Shown: piece by piece, positions 1 through 8,305 of the stretch
How the letters are laid out: each line of letters begins with the position of its first letter
Position numbering within the stretch: position 1 is the stretch's first letter
NCBI GenBank assembly: GCA_024641965.1
Contig: JAHECC010000004.1
Coordinates: forward strand, 1,315 to 65,314
Direction: 5' to 3'
Source: Rubrivivax sp.
Lineage (GTDB): Bacteria > Pseudomonadota > Gammaproteobacteria > Burkholderiales > Burkholderiaceae_C
DNA: 64,000 nt
Made by a program: the position numbers and the translations under genes
The notes under the pieces: model-generated
Databases searched by the model: none
What the model was told of the DNA's origin: nothing
What the model saw: only the letters and a program-made list of their open reading frames with translations

Positions 1-1
1 C

Positions 2-964
2 GTGTTCGTCGCCATCCAGGACATGTGGGTGCGCGGCGCGCCGCTGATCGGTGCCACTGCCGCCTACGGCATGGCGCTGCAGGCGAATCGCGACGCCTCG
101 GATGCGGCGCTGGACGGTGCGGCTGCGCGTCTGGCCGTGGCGCGACCGACGGCCGTGAACCTGAACTGGGCCTTGATGCGCATGTCACAGCACCTTTCGC
201 GCCTGCCGGTCGGGCAGCGCGCAACGGCAGCCTGGCGCGAGGCCGACGCCATCGCCGACGACGACGTGCGCACCAACCAGGCCATCGGCATGCAGGGCCT
301 GAGCCTGTTGGCCGATCTGGCGGCGCGGCATGGCCGGCGCATCAACCTGCTGACGCATTGCAACGCCGGTTGGCTGGCCACGGTGGACTGGGGCACCGCG
401 CTGGCTCCGGTCTATCAGGCGCAGGCCGCCGGCATCGACGTGCATGTGTGGGTCGACGAGACGCGACCGCGCAACCAGGGCGCCGGCCTGACGGTGTGGG
501 AGCTGATGCAGCAGGGCGTGCCCTGCACGCTGATTGCCGACAATGCCGGCGGCCACTTGATGCAGCATGGCCAGGTGGACATCGTCATCGTCGGCTGCGA
601 CCGCGTCAGCGCCAACGCTGACGTGTGCAACAAGATCGGCACCTACCTGAAGGCGCTGGCCGCGCGCGACAACGGCATCCCGTTCTATGCCGCGATGCCC
701 CTGTCCACGCTGGACCTGTCGCTGCGCGACGGGCTGCGCGAGATCCCGATCGAGCAGCGCGGTGCGCGCGAGCTGACGCATGTCGCCGGACGCATGGCCG
801 ATGGCGACTGGTGCGAGGTGCAGATCGCGCCCGATGACTGCGTGGTCAACAACCCGGCCTTCGACGTCACGCCTGCAGCGCTGGTGACGGGTCTGATCAC
901 CGAACGCGGCGTGGTCGCTGCCAACGCCGAAGCGCTCTGGGCCATGGCCACGTCCGAGTCATGA
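2..964 (+). CDS. mtnA: S-methyl-5-thioribose-1-phosphate isomerase, 5' end cut off by the window
   Basis: Isomerises 5-methylthioribose-1-phosphate to 5-methylthioribulose-1-phosphate in cytosolic methylthioadenosine (MTA) salvage. The open frame runs in from the left edge. The GTG at base 2 is an internal Val codon, not a start, and roughly 40 to 50 N-terminal residues are missing against the family's usual 340-370. Visible hallmarks are the VRGAP segment near the beginning, HCNAGW (catalytic Cys, visible residue 120), DETRPRNQG, and [17 protein letters not shown], which carries the catalytic Asp (visible residue 200). The isomerase is related to eIF2B-type proteins, but the Cys/Asp pair favours MtnA. 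Its stop overlaps the start of the aldolase gene by ATGA, so the two are probably translationally coupled. Confidence 0.93.
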   Translation: MFVAIQDMWVRGAPLIGATAAYGMALQANRDASDAALDGAAARLAVARPTAVNLNWALMRMSQHLSRLPVGQRATAAWREADAIADDDVRTNQAIGMQGLSLLADLAARHGRRINLLTHCNAGWLATVDWGTALAPVYQAQAAGIDVHVWVDETRPRNQGAGLTVWELMQQGVPCTLIADNAGGHLMQHGQVDIVIVGCDRVSANADVCNKIGTYLKALAARDNGIPFYAAMPLSTLDLSLRDGLREIPIEQRGARELTHVAGRMADGDWCEVQIAPDDCVVNNPAFDVTPAALVTGLITERGVVAANAEALWAMATSES

Positions 965-1629
965 AAGCAATCGACGACGAGACCCTGCAGCGCGAGCAGG
1001 CTGTCGCGGCATTGCTTCGGCTCGACCGGCTGGGCCTGAACCGCGGCAGCACCGGCAACCTCAGCCTGCGCTGCACGCGCCAGCGGCAGCACGGCATGTT
1101 GATCACGCCCACCGGCATGGGCGCCAACGATCTGCGTGCGGTGGATCTGGTCTGGGTCGGGCCCGAGGGCGAGGTGCAGGGTGATTGGCTGCCCTCGTCG
1201 GAGTGGCATTTCCACCAGGCGATCTACGCCACGCGCGGCGATGTACAGGCCGTCGTGCATACGCATTCGATCCACGCCACCGCGCTGGCCTGCCTGGAGC
1301 GCGAACTGCCGGCGTTCCACTACATGGTGGCGGTGGCCGGCGGCGACACGGTGCCGCTGGCGCCGTACCACGCCTTCGGCAGCGTCGAGCTGTCGCAAGC
1401 GGTCGCTGCCGCGATGAGCAATCGTGATGCCTGCCTGATGTCGCACCACGGGCTGGTCGCCGCCGGCTCCAGCCTGGCGGCGGCAATGAAGGTGGCGATC
1501 GAAGTCGAGGCGCTGTGCGAGATCTATCTCAAGCTGCTGGCGGTGGCCGAGCCGGCAATCCTGAGCGGCGAGCAGATGGCAGAGGTGCTTGCCAAGTTCA
1601 GGCACTACGGGCAGACGCGCCGCGCTTGA
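961..1629 (+). CDS. Class II aldolase, FucA-like; probable 5-methylthioribulose-1-phosphate aldolase
   Basis: Zinc-dependent class II aldolase/adducin-fold protein of 222 aa, very like E. coli L-fuculose-1-phosphate aldolase. The catalytic Glu lies in SSEWHFH (E81). The zinc histidines are H100 and H102 in HTHSIH and H163 in HHGLV, each shifted by 8 from FucA E73, H92, H94 and H155. GNLSLR and PTGM form the phosphate-binding part. The ATG lies in an ATGA overlap with mtnA. No dehydratase, enolase-phosphatase or dioxygenase of the classical methionine salvage route is visible. This pairing matches the DHAP shunt described in Rhodospirillum and some E. coli, where such an aldolase splits methylthioribulose-1-phosphate into DHAP and methylthioacetaldehyde. 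The substrate is inferred from context; fuculose-phosphate aldolase or MtnB activity is the alternative. Confidence 0.8.
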   Translation: MKAIDDETLQREQAVAALLRLDRLGLNRGSTGNLSLRCTRQRQHGMLITPTGMGANDLRAVDLVWVGPEGEVQGDWLPSSEWHFHQAIYATRGDVQAVVHTHSIHATALACLERELPAFHYMVAVAGGDTVPLAPYHAFGSVELSQAVAAAMSNRDACLMSHHGLVAAGSSLAAAMKVAIEVEALCEIYLKLLAVAEPAILSGEQMAEVLAKFRHYGQTRRA

Positions 1630-2509
1630 GTGCCTGGGGCCAGGTGGCCAGCAGCAGCCCCGTCAGCGCCAGGGCCAGCGCTACGAGATGCAGGCCGCCG
1701 AAGGCCTCGCCCAGGAACAGCACGCCCACCAACGCTGCACTGATCGGTAGCATCACCGTGAACACCCCCGCCTGTGGCGCCGGCACATGGCGCAGCCCCA
1801 TCATCCACAACCACACCGTGATCATGCTGGCGGCGATGGCATAGAACAGCAGCAGTCCCCAGGTCTGCGCGGCCACCGCGCCGAAATCGAAACCCCAGGC
1901 CTGCCACAGGCCGAAGGGCGTGACCAGCGCCAGTCCCCACAGGTTGATCAACGCGCTGATGCGCCGCGGCGACACATTGCCTGTCAGGCGCTTGCCGATG
2001 ACCACGTAGCTGGCCTCGCAGAACACCGCGCCGAGCAGCAGTGCATAGCCAACGTAGCTGGCGGCACCGAGCGTGGCACCGGTCGATTCCTTGGCCAGCG
2101 CCAGCATGGCGATGCCGGCCACGGCGCAGGCGATGGCGATCATCACGCGGCCGCGAATATGCTCGCCGAGGAAGATGCGCGACAGCAGCGCCACCGCCGC
2201 CGGGATGGCCGCCATGACCACGCCTGCGGCCACCGCCGAAGTCAGCGCCACGCCGAAGAGCATGCAGATCGAGAACAGGAAGTTGCCTAGAAAGCTTTCC
2301 CAGAACAGCAGCTTGCGATCGTGTACCGAGAGCGGTGCATCGCCTTCGCGCCGCCGCACCCAGTGCGCCATGGCCACCGCTGCGATGCCGAAGCGCAGCC
2401 AGGCCAGCAGGAACACCGGGAAGGCCGCCAGCAGCAGCTTCGACAACCCGACGTACAGACCGACCACGCCCATGCTGGCGGCCAGGCTGGCATAGGCCAG
2501 CCAGGGCAC
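1598..2509 (-). CDS. EamA/DMT-family transporter
   Basis: Inner-membrane protein of about 303 aa with ten predicted hydrophobic segments and the two-fold internal repeat of drug/metabolite transporters. Each half ends in a segment of the type seen in VMLPISAALVGVLFLGE. The substrate cannot be read from sequence; relatives export amino acids, amines or metabolites. No ATG lies near the first membrane helix. GTG at 2509 is taken as the start, with TTG at 2524 as the alternative, because the frame is closed upstream by the stop of the ligase gene, which shares this frame. It is downstream of the glutamine synthetase-like gene and probably co-transcribed with the polyamine locus. Its 3' end overlaps the aldolase gene tail to tail by 32 bases. 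Confidence 0.82.
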   Translation of the reverse strand: MPWLAYASLAASMGVVGLYVGLSKLLLAAFPVFLLAWLRFGIAAVAMAHWVRRREGDAPLSVHDRKLLFWESFLGNFLFSICMLFGVALTSAVAAGVVMAAIPAAVALLSRIFLGEHIRGRVMIAIACAVAGIAMLALAKESTGATLGAASYVGYALLLGAVFCEASYVVIGKRLTGNVSPRRISALINLWGLALVTPFGLWQAWGFDFGAVAAQTWGLLLFYAIAASMITVWLWMMGLRHVPAPQAGVFTVMLPISAALVGVLFLGEAFGGLHLVALALALTGLLLATWPQALKRGASARSA

Positions 2510-2539
2510 CGCAGCCGGTCTCAAATCGGTGCCTGCGGG

Positions 2540-3904
2540 TCAGAAGGCCGTGGCATATCGCTGCATTTCCCAGTCGCTGACATGCTGCTCGTATTCGGCG
2601 ACTTCGGCACGCTTGAGGCGCAGGAACTCGCTGGTCAAGGTCTCGCCCAATGCGCTGCAGACCAGTCCGTCTGCGGCCAATGCATCGAGTGCCTCGCCCA
2701 GACTGCACGGCAAGGGCTGGATGCCGCGCTCCAGCACCTGTTGCCGCGGCAGATCAAAAAGATCGTCGCTGCAATCCGGCGGGAGCGCGAGTTTGCGATC
2801 GACACCGTCGATGCCGGCGGCAATCAAGGCCGCCGTGGCCAGATAGGGGTTGGCACTGGCGTCCGGCACGCGCCATTCAAAGCGGCCGTGCAGGGTGCGC
2901 AGTGCCGCAGTGCGGTTGTTCGTGCCGTGGGCCGCATACGTGGGTGCCCAGCTCGTGCCCGAGCGCGATCGGCCTAGGCGCAGCCGCTTGTAGGAGTTGA
3001 CCGTGGGCGCTACCAGCGCCGTCAACGCCGCCGAATGCGACAGCACGCCGGCGACAAAATGCTCGCCGATCGGCGAAAGCCGGCGCTCCAGATCGATGCT
3101 GCCGTCGCTGCGGTGTGGCACGAACAGGCATTGCGCATTGTCCGGACGCTTGGGGTTCCAGCCCGACCACAGCGAGACATGGATGTGCATGCCGCTGCCG
3201 GGTTGATCGTAGAAGGGCTTTGGCATCATCGAGAACACCATGCCGCGCGCCTCGGCAAGCGCCTGTGCGGCGAGCTTGAACAGCATCAGGTGGTCGGCAC
3301 TGGCCAGTGCCTCATCGAAACCGAAGTTCACCTCGTATTGACCGTGCGCGTCCTCGTGGTCGATCTGCAGCACATCCAGTCCGCCCTGCACCAGCGCGTC
3401 ATGCAGCGCATGCAGGAAGTCGGTCTGGCGCGCCAGCGACTTGATGTCATAGGAAGGTTTGTCAAGCCGATCCTGCGCGTCGGCGCTGACCCAGCGTTCG
3501 CCCTGCCGGCGCAGCAGGAAGAATTCGGGCTCGATACCGGTGCGCAGGTGCCAGCCGCGTTCCGCCAGGCGCGCCATCGCGCGCTTCAGCACCTGGCGCG
3601 GACAGGCGTCGAAGGGCTGGCCGTTGACGAAACCGTCGCACACCACGCGCGCCACGCCCGGCATCCAGGGCAGCGCGGTGACGGTGCTGGCATAGCCGCG
3701 GGCGAAGTATTCGCTGCGCGGGCCCACGCGAGGCAAGCCCGTGCCGGCGATGGACGGGCCGGCGAAGCCGACGCCATCGGTCAGCAACGGGTCCAGGTGG
3801 GACAGCGGCACGAGCTTGCCCTTGGCCACACCATGCATGTCGGTGAATTGCGCCAGCAGCGTGTGCACGCCTGCATTGCGCAATCGTTCAATCAAGTCCT
3901 TCAT
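2540..3904 (-). CDS. Glutamine synthetase family ligase, type III (GlnT-like)
   Basis: Cytosolic ATP-dependent gamma-glutamyl ligase fold of 454 aa. Recognisable parts are FTDMHGVAKGKLVPL at the N-terminus, the metal-binding Glu motif GIEPEFFLL, a nucleotide-site histidine region GSGMHIHVSLW, NSYKRL, and the arginine-bearing GTNNRTAALR. The form resembles the type III glutamate-ammonia ligase group rather than housekeeping GlnA, and differs from the second ligase at 10951-12318. In a polyamine locus the amine acceptor could be something other than ammonia, such as a polyamine or another primary amine. That is inference. The ATG start has only a weak ribosome site. It is followed after about 30 bases by the DMT transporter. 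Confidence 0.82.
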   Translation of the reverse strand: MKDLIERLRNAGVHTLLAQFTDMHGVAKGKLVPLSHLDPLLTDGVGFAGPSIAGTGLPRVGPRSEYFARGYASTVTALPWMPGVARVVCDGFVNGQPFDACPRQVLKRAMARLAERGWHLRTGIEPEFFLLRRQGERWVSADAQDRLDKPSYDIKSLARQTDFLHALHDALVQGGLDVLQIDHEDAHGQYEVNFGFDEALASADHLMLFKLAAQALAEARGMVFSMMPKPFYDQPGSGMHIHVSLWSGWNPKRPDNAQCLFVPHRSDGSIDLERRLSPIGEHFVAGVLSHSAALTALVAPTVNSYKRLRLGRSRSGTSWAPTYAAHGTNNRTAALRTLHGRFEWRVPDASANPYLATAALIAAGIDGVDRKLALPPDCSDDLFDLPRQQVLERGIQPLPCSLGEALDALAADGLVCSALGETLTSEFLRLKRAEVAEYEQHVSDWEMQRYATAF

Positions 3905-3964
3905 CGCGGCTCTCCCAGACCGGACCGGTCGGCGTGAGGATGCTACGCCGCGCGGGCACGTTGT

Positions 3965-5356
3965 TCAGAAGGAGACCACCACCGATGCGCCCAGCAGGTT
4001 GTTGTTCTTGCGGTAGCTGCCGTCGCTGACGTACTGGAAGACGTTCAGGTTCGACCAGTCGTAGCGGTATTCGGCCTTGAACATCGTGTAGGGATTGAAC
4101 ACGTAGTTCACGCCGAGCGACAGCGCATAGCGGTTCGCGCCCTCGTTGCAGCCGGCGCCGAAGCTGCCATCGCAACCGAGCGTGCCGTCGGGCCCGATGC
4201 CATTGCCGTAGTCCAAGCCGTAGCCGAGCAGGCCGCCGCCATTGCGCGCGTTGTTGATGAAGTCGAAGCGACCAACGCCTTCGAAGCGCGGCGTGAACTT
4301 GTAGGCCGCCAGCGCCGACAGGCCATACCAGGATGCGGTCTGCAGGTTGTCGTTGACGTCCTTCGTGATCGCTGCGTCCTTCTGATAGCCATAGCTGATC
4401 TGGCCCTGCACCGTCCAGTCGCCACGGATGAAGTAGCCGTCGATCTCGAACAGGCCAAGGTTGGTATTGCCGATGCTGTCGTCAGGCAGGGGATTGACGA
4501 AGTTCGGCGCCTGACCATAGACGCCGGCCAGGCCGAAGCCCTGGTATTCGCCGCGCGCGTAGTCGACGCGGAATGTGACCACCGAGCCCTTGGCCGTCGA
4601 GTAGTTGGCGTTCTGGTTCATCTGCGCCAGCATCGCCTTGGTGATCCACTTGCCGCTGCTGTAGTCGATGCCGGCACCGATGTAGCCGGTGGGCAGCGTG
4701 AAATCGAACAGCAGGTTGTGCGTGATCAGCTTGTTCAGCGTGGGTTGCAGGTACTCGTAGCCCGACCAATCGGGAATCTGGCCGGCGATGAAACGTGTCT
4801 GCAGGTCGGTCAAGGGCACCGAAACGCTGGCCTCGTGAACAATCGAATAACCATCGATCGCCGAACCCACGCCGCGCTGCGGCGCCAGCGTCAGGCGCCA
4901 ACGGGTGCCGTCCTGCATCTCCTTCTGGAAGTCGAGCATGGCCATGCCGATGTACGAGTTCCAGTAGTTGTAGCCATAGTCGGCCACCGAATCCAGGAAC
5001 TGGAAGCCAGCCAGGTCCTGCGCCTGGTTGTAGATGTAGGCGGTCTGCATCTGGCCGCTGACCTTCAGACCCAGAAAGCCGTTGGCTTCGCGTGCGTCTT
5101 CCAGCGCCTCGGTCTTGACCGTCAGGCGGTTCATTTCGGCCACCTGCTCGGGTGTCATGCCCCACTGCGCCCCGGCTGGCTTGGGCGCAGCGGCTTCCTT
5201 GGCCTTGCTTTCCTTGAGCTGCTTTTCCAGGTCGGTCACGCGCTCCTTCAACGCGCGCAATTCGTTCAGGATCTCGGCATTGCTTTGCGCGGCCACCGGA
5301 AAGGCCGCCGCCAAGGCGAATGCGAGCAGGCCGATCTTGCATGGGTTCTTCGTCAT
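3965..5356 (-). CDS. DUF3138-family outer-membrane beta-barrel (porin-like) protein
   Basis: A 463-aa exported protein. The signal peptide starts MTKNPCKIGLLAFALAAAF and is probably cut after VAAQS. A short heptad-rich coiled coil with LKERVTDLEKQ follows, then a long region of alternating aromatic and glycine-rich strands ending in VVVSF, whose C-terminal Phe is typical of outer-membrane barrels. I assign it to DUF3138, whose members have no established function. The ATG at 5356 was chosen because AGGAG lies eight bases upstream and the signal peptide begins there. It lies between the glutamine synthetase-like gene and the polyamine ABC importer, so an outer-membrane uptake role for polyamines is a reasonable but untested inference. 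Confidence 0.8.
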   Translation of the reverse strand: MTKNPCKIGLLAFALAAAFPVAAQSNAEILNELRALKERVTDLEKQLKESKAKEAAAPKPAGAQWGMTPEQVAEMNRLTVKTEALEDAREANGFLGLKVSGQMQTAYIYNQAQDLAGFQFLDSVADYGYNYWNSYIGMAMLDFQKEMQDGTRWRLTLAPQRGVGSAIDGYSIVHEASVSVPLTDLQTRFIAGQIPDWSGYEYLQPTLNKLITHNLLFDFTLPTGYIGAGIDYSSGKWITKAMLAQMNQNANYSTAKGSVVTFRVDYARGEYQGFGLAGVYGQAPNFVNPLPDDSIGNTNLGLFEIDGYFIRGDWTVQGQISYGYQKDAAITKDVNDNLQTASWYGLSALAAYKFTPRFEGVGRFDFINNARNGGGLLGYGLDYGNGIGPDGTLGCDGSFGAGCNEGANRYALSLGVNYVFNPYTMFKAEYRYDWSNLNVFQYVSDGSYRKNNNLLGASVVVSF

Positions 5357-5402
5357 CGAGGATCTCCTGGGATCGACACAGTGGGGTTCATGGGAAGGGT
5401 GG

Positions 5403-6242
5403 TCAGTTGCGGGCGGCTTCGGCCAGTTCCGCCAGACGTTTGCGTTCGGCATGGGCGATCATGTAGCTGGCCACCAGCACGCCGATGGCGACAATGATGA
5501 CGATCAGCGTAGCCACGGCGTTGACGCTCGGGTTCAGCCCGAGACGTGCGCGTGAAAAGATCACCAGCGGCATCGTCGTTGCACCGGGGCCGGACAGGAA
5601 GGCGGACAGGACGACGTCGTCGAGCGACAACGTAAAGGTCAGCAGCCACGCCGACATCAGCGACTGCGAAATCAGTGGCAGCGTCACCAGCCAGAACACC
5701 TGCGAAGGATGCGCACCCAGATCCATGGCGGCCTCTTCGAGCGAAGGGTTCATCTCCAGCAGGCGTGACTGCACGATCACCGTGGCGTAGGCCATGCCCA
5801 CCAGCATGTGGCCGAGCCAGATGGTCATCATGCCGCGCTCGGGAAAACCGATGGCGCGCTGTACCGACACCAGCATCAGCAACAGCGACAGGCCGATCAC
5901 CACCTCGGGCATGACCAGCGGCGCATTCACCATGCCGTTGAACAGGGTGCGCCCGGTGAAGCGCTTGTACTTGACCAGCGCGAAGGCGGCCAGCGTGCCC
6001 AGCACGACAGACCCACAGGCCGTGAGGAAGGCGATCTTCAGGCTCAGCCACAGGCCGGATTGGATCTCGCGATCCTGTGCCAAGGCTTCGTACCATTTGA
6101 GCGTGAAGCCACGCCAGTGGTTCGGCACGGGCGAGTCGTTGAAGGAATACACGACCAGCGCGACGATCGGGAGGTACAGAAAGACAAAGCCCGCGGAAAG
6201 CCAGCCGCGCGCGAACCAGCGATTGAAGGCGCTGCCGCGCAT
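5403..6242 (-). CDS. potI: Putrescine-type ABC transporter permease
   Basis: Inner-membrane permease of 279 aa with six predicted helices. The EAA-type loop that contacts the ATPase is seen as EEAAMDLGAHPSQVFWLVTLP. Its sequence is typical of PotI/PotC permeases of spermidine/putrescine importers, including YSFNDSP after the first helix and DDVVLSAFLSGPG in the last third. The start ATG shares a base with the stop of potH (TGATG). With PotF, PotG and PotH it should form a complete importer. The long upstream continuation of this frame is antisense shadow and not part of the protein. Confidence 0.93.
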   Translation of the reverse strand: MRGSAFNRWFARGWLSAGFVFLYLPIVALVVYSFNDSPVPNHWRGFTLKWYEALAQDREIQSGLWLSLKIAFLTACGSVVLGTLAAFALVKYKRFTGRTLFNGMVNAPLVMPEVVIGLSLLLMLVSVQRAIGFPERGMMTIWLGHMLVGMAYATVIVQSRLLEMNPSLEEAAMDLGAHPSQVFWLVTLPLISQSLMSAWLLTFTLSLDDVVLSAFLSGPGATTMPLVIFSRARLGLNPSVNAVATLIVIIVAIGVLVASYMIAHAERKRLAELAEAARN

Positions 6243-7171
6243 CACCTGTGCCCCTCCTGGGCCTCGGCCTGGTACTTGTTGAAGATCGCCAGCGGCACGA
6301 TGATCAACAGCACCATGACCACGGCCACGCTCGAAGCCATTGGCCAGTCGTTGTTGGAGAAGAACTCGTCCCACATGACGCGGCCGATCATCAGCGTCTC
6401 GGGCCCGCCCAGCAGTTCGGGAATGACGAATTCGCCGATGCAGGGGATGAAGACCAACATCGAGCCGGCAATGATGCCGGCCTTGGACAGCGGTACCGTG
6501 ATCTTCCAGAACGCGGTCCAGGCACTGGCTCCCAGGTCGGATGCCGCCTCGAGCAGGTGCAGATCCATCTTCGCCAGGTTGCCGTAGAGCGGCAGGATCA
6601 TGAAGGGCAGGTAGGTGTAGGTCATGCCCAGCACCAGCGAGAAGGGCGTGTGCATCAGCCGGCCCGGGGCGGTGATCAACCCGGCCGCGGCCAGCAGCTG
6701 GTCGGTGCCGCTGTCGATGATCAGGTCGGCGATGAACCCGCCCTCGCTGAGCAGCCCCTTCCATGCATACACGCGCAGCAGGAACGAGGTCCAGAAGGGC
6801 AGCATCACCAGCATCAGCAGCGTCGGCTGCAGCGTGGACTTCGCGCGTGCCATGAAGTAAGCGAAGGGGTAGCCGAGAGCCAAGCACAGCACGGTCGTCG
6901 CCGCGGCGTATTTCAGACTCGCCAGGTAGGTGCCGACGTACAGGCTGTCCTGGGCGATGAAGGCGTAGTTCGACAGCTTCAGCGTGAGCTGCAGCAATCC
7001 GTCCTCGAAGGTGACCAGGTCCTTGAACTGCACCACCTCCATCACCGAGATGCTGATCTTGAAGACGATCAGGAAGGGCAGCAGGAAGAAGGCCAGCAGC
7101 CAGACCGACGGCAGCGCGATGACCAGCGCCCGCCCGCTGAGCCAGCGCGACTTGAGCTTGGACCCCGTCAT
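6242..7171 (-). CDS. potH: Putrescine-type ABC transporter permease
   Basis: Inner-membrane permease of 309 aa, the second transmembrane subunit of the importer. It has an N-terminal helix (VIALPSVWLLAFFLLPFLIV), the conserved LLRVYAWKGLL segment, an EAA loop (LEAASDLGASAWTAFWKITVP) and PELLGGPETLMIG near the end, all typical of PotH/PotB. The ATG at 7171 overlaps the potG stop by ATGA, and its own stop overlaps the start of potI. This fixes the order PotF-PotG-PotH-PotI in one transcript. Confidence 0.93.
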   Translation of the reverse strand: MTGSKLKSRWLSGRALVIALPSVWLLAFFLLPFLIVFKISISVMEVVQFKDLVTFEDGLLQLTLKLSNYAFIAQDSLYVGTYLASLKYAAATTVLCLALGYPFAYFMARAKSTLQPTLLMLVMLPFWTSFLLRVYAWKGLLSEGGFIADLIIDSGTDQLLAAAGLITAPGRLMHTPFSLVLGMTYTYLPFMILPLYGNLAKMDLHLLEAASDLGASAWTAFWKITVPLSKAGIIAGSMLVFIPCIGEFVIPELLGGPETLMIGRVMWDEFFSNNDWPMASSVAVVMVLLIIVPLAIFNKYQAEAQEGHR

Positions 7172-8277
7172 TGCATCAGCACCACATGCGCCGTGCGTGA
7201 CCAGTGCGCCCACACCTGGTCGCCCCAGGTCAAGGCGTCTTCGCGCTGCCGCTGCACGTTGGCCTGGCTGATCTTCAGCCGCGCGCCGCTGGGCAGTTCG
7301 AGCTGATAGACCGTGAAACTGCCGAAGTACGACAGTTCCTTGATCGTGCCCTGGACGGTATTGAAGGCGTCTTCGGGCGGCTTGCGCGACAGGTGGATCT
7401 TCTCCGGGCGCAGGGCCACGCTGACCCGCGTGCCGACGCTGCCGGAAATGCCGTGAGCGACGAAGTGCTTGCAATCGGCACCGGCGATCACCGCGTGATC
7501 GGGCGCATCGACCTCGACCTTGCCATCCATCAAGTTGACGTTGCCGATGAAGTCGGCGACGAAGCGCGTCGCAGGTGCTTCGTAGATTTCCGCCGGTGCG
7601 CCCACCTGCAGGAAGCGGCCCTCGCTCATGATGGCGATGCGCGAGGCCATGGTCATGGCCTCTTCCTGATCGTGCGTGACCATGACACAGGTCACGCCCA
7701 CCTGCTCGATGATGTTCACCAGCTCGATCTGCGTTTCCTCGCGCAGCTTCTTGTCCAGCGCACCGAGCGGCTCGTCCAGCAGCAGCAGTTGTGGCTGGCG
7801 CGCCAGGCTTCGCGCCAGCGCCACGCGCTGTTGTTGCCCGCCGGACAACTGGTGCGGCTTGCGCTTGGCGAACTTCTCGAGCTGCACCAGCTTGAGCATG
7901 GCCTCGACGCGCTGCCCCAGCTGGTCGCGCGGCATCGATGCGCGCTTCAGCCCGAAGGCGATGTTCTCCCACACGCTGAGATGGGGAAACAGCGCGTAGT
8001 TCTGGAACATCATGTTCATCGGCCGCTCGTACGGAGGCAGCTTCGCCAGGTCCTTTCCGGCCAGCACGATGGTCCCCTCAGAGGGCTTCTCGAGCCCGGC
8101 CAGCATGCGCAGCAAGGTGCTCTTGCCGCAGCCGGACGAGCCCAGCAAGGCGAAGATCTCGCCCTTGGCGATATCGAGGCTGACATCGTTGACGGCCTTG
8201 TAGCCGTCGAAGTCCTTCGTCAGGTGATCGATGCGCAGGAAGGCCTGATCATGCGTGTCGCGGTCGTTGGCCGCCAT
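7168..8277 (-). CDS. potG: Putrescine-type ABC transporter ATP-binding protein
   Basis: Cytosolic ATPase of 369 aa that drives polyamine import. Motifs in order are Walker A GSSGCGKST (about residue 45), Q-loop QNYALFPH, signature LSGGQQQR, Walker B LLLLDEPLGALD, and switch histidine in VMVTHDQEEA. A C-terminal TOBE-type domain includes VSVALRPEKIHL. This architecture is usual for PotA/PotG. The ATG start at 8277 is 28 bases after the end of the binding-protein gene, and the stop is coupled to potH. Assignment to polyamines rather than another CUT1-type substrate rests on PotF and the surrounding putrescine enzymes. Confidence 0.93.
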   Translation of the reverse strand: MAANDRDTHDQAFLRIDHLTKDFDGYKAVNDVSLDIAKGEIFALLGSSGCGKSTLLRMLAGLEKPSEGTIVLAGKDLAKLPPYERPMNMMFQNYALFPHLSVWENIAFGLKRASMPRDQLGQRVEAMLKLVQLEKFAKRKPHQLSGGQQQRVALARSLARQPQLLLLDEPLGALDKKLREETQIELVNIIEQVGVTCVMVTHDQEEAMTMASRIAIMSEGRFLQVGAPAEIYEAPATRFVADFIGNVNLMDGKVEVDAPDHAVIAGADCKHFVAHGISGSVGTRVSVALRPEKIHLSRKPPEDAFNTVQGTIKELSYFGSFTVYQLELPSGARLKISQANVQRQREDALTWGDQVWAHWSRTAHVVLMQ

Positions 8278-8305
8278 CGGCTGTCTCCGTCGAAAGCGGG
8301 TCCGG

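Noticed and set aside
1598-1629. Tail-to-tail overlap taken as an assembly or frameshift error
   Set aside because: Both proteins have intact C-termini of normal length for their families, so a true 32-base convergent overlap is the simpler reading.
5403-7972. Apparent permease fusions: very long frames upstream of potI and potH
   Set aside because: The extra N-terminal parts are out-of-frame readings of the neighbouring genes; normal starts overlap the previous stops (TGATG, ATGA) and give normal permease lengths.
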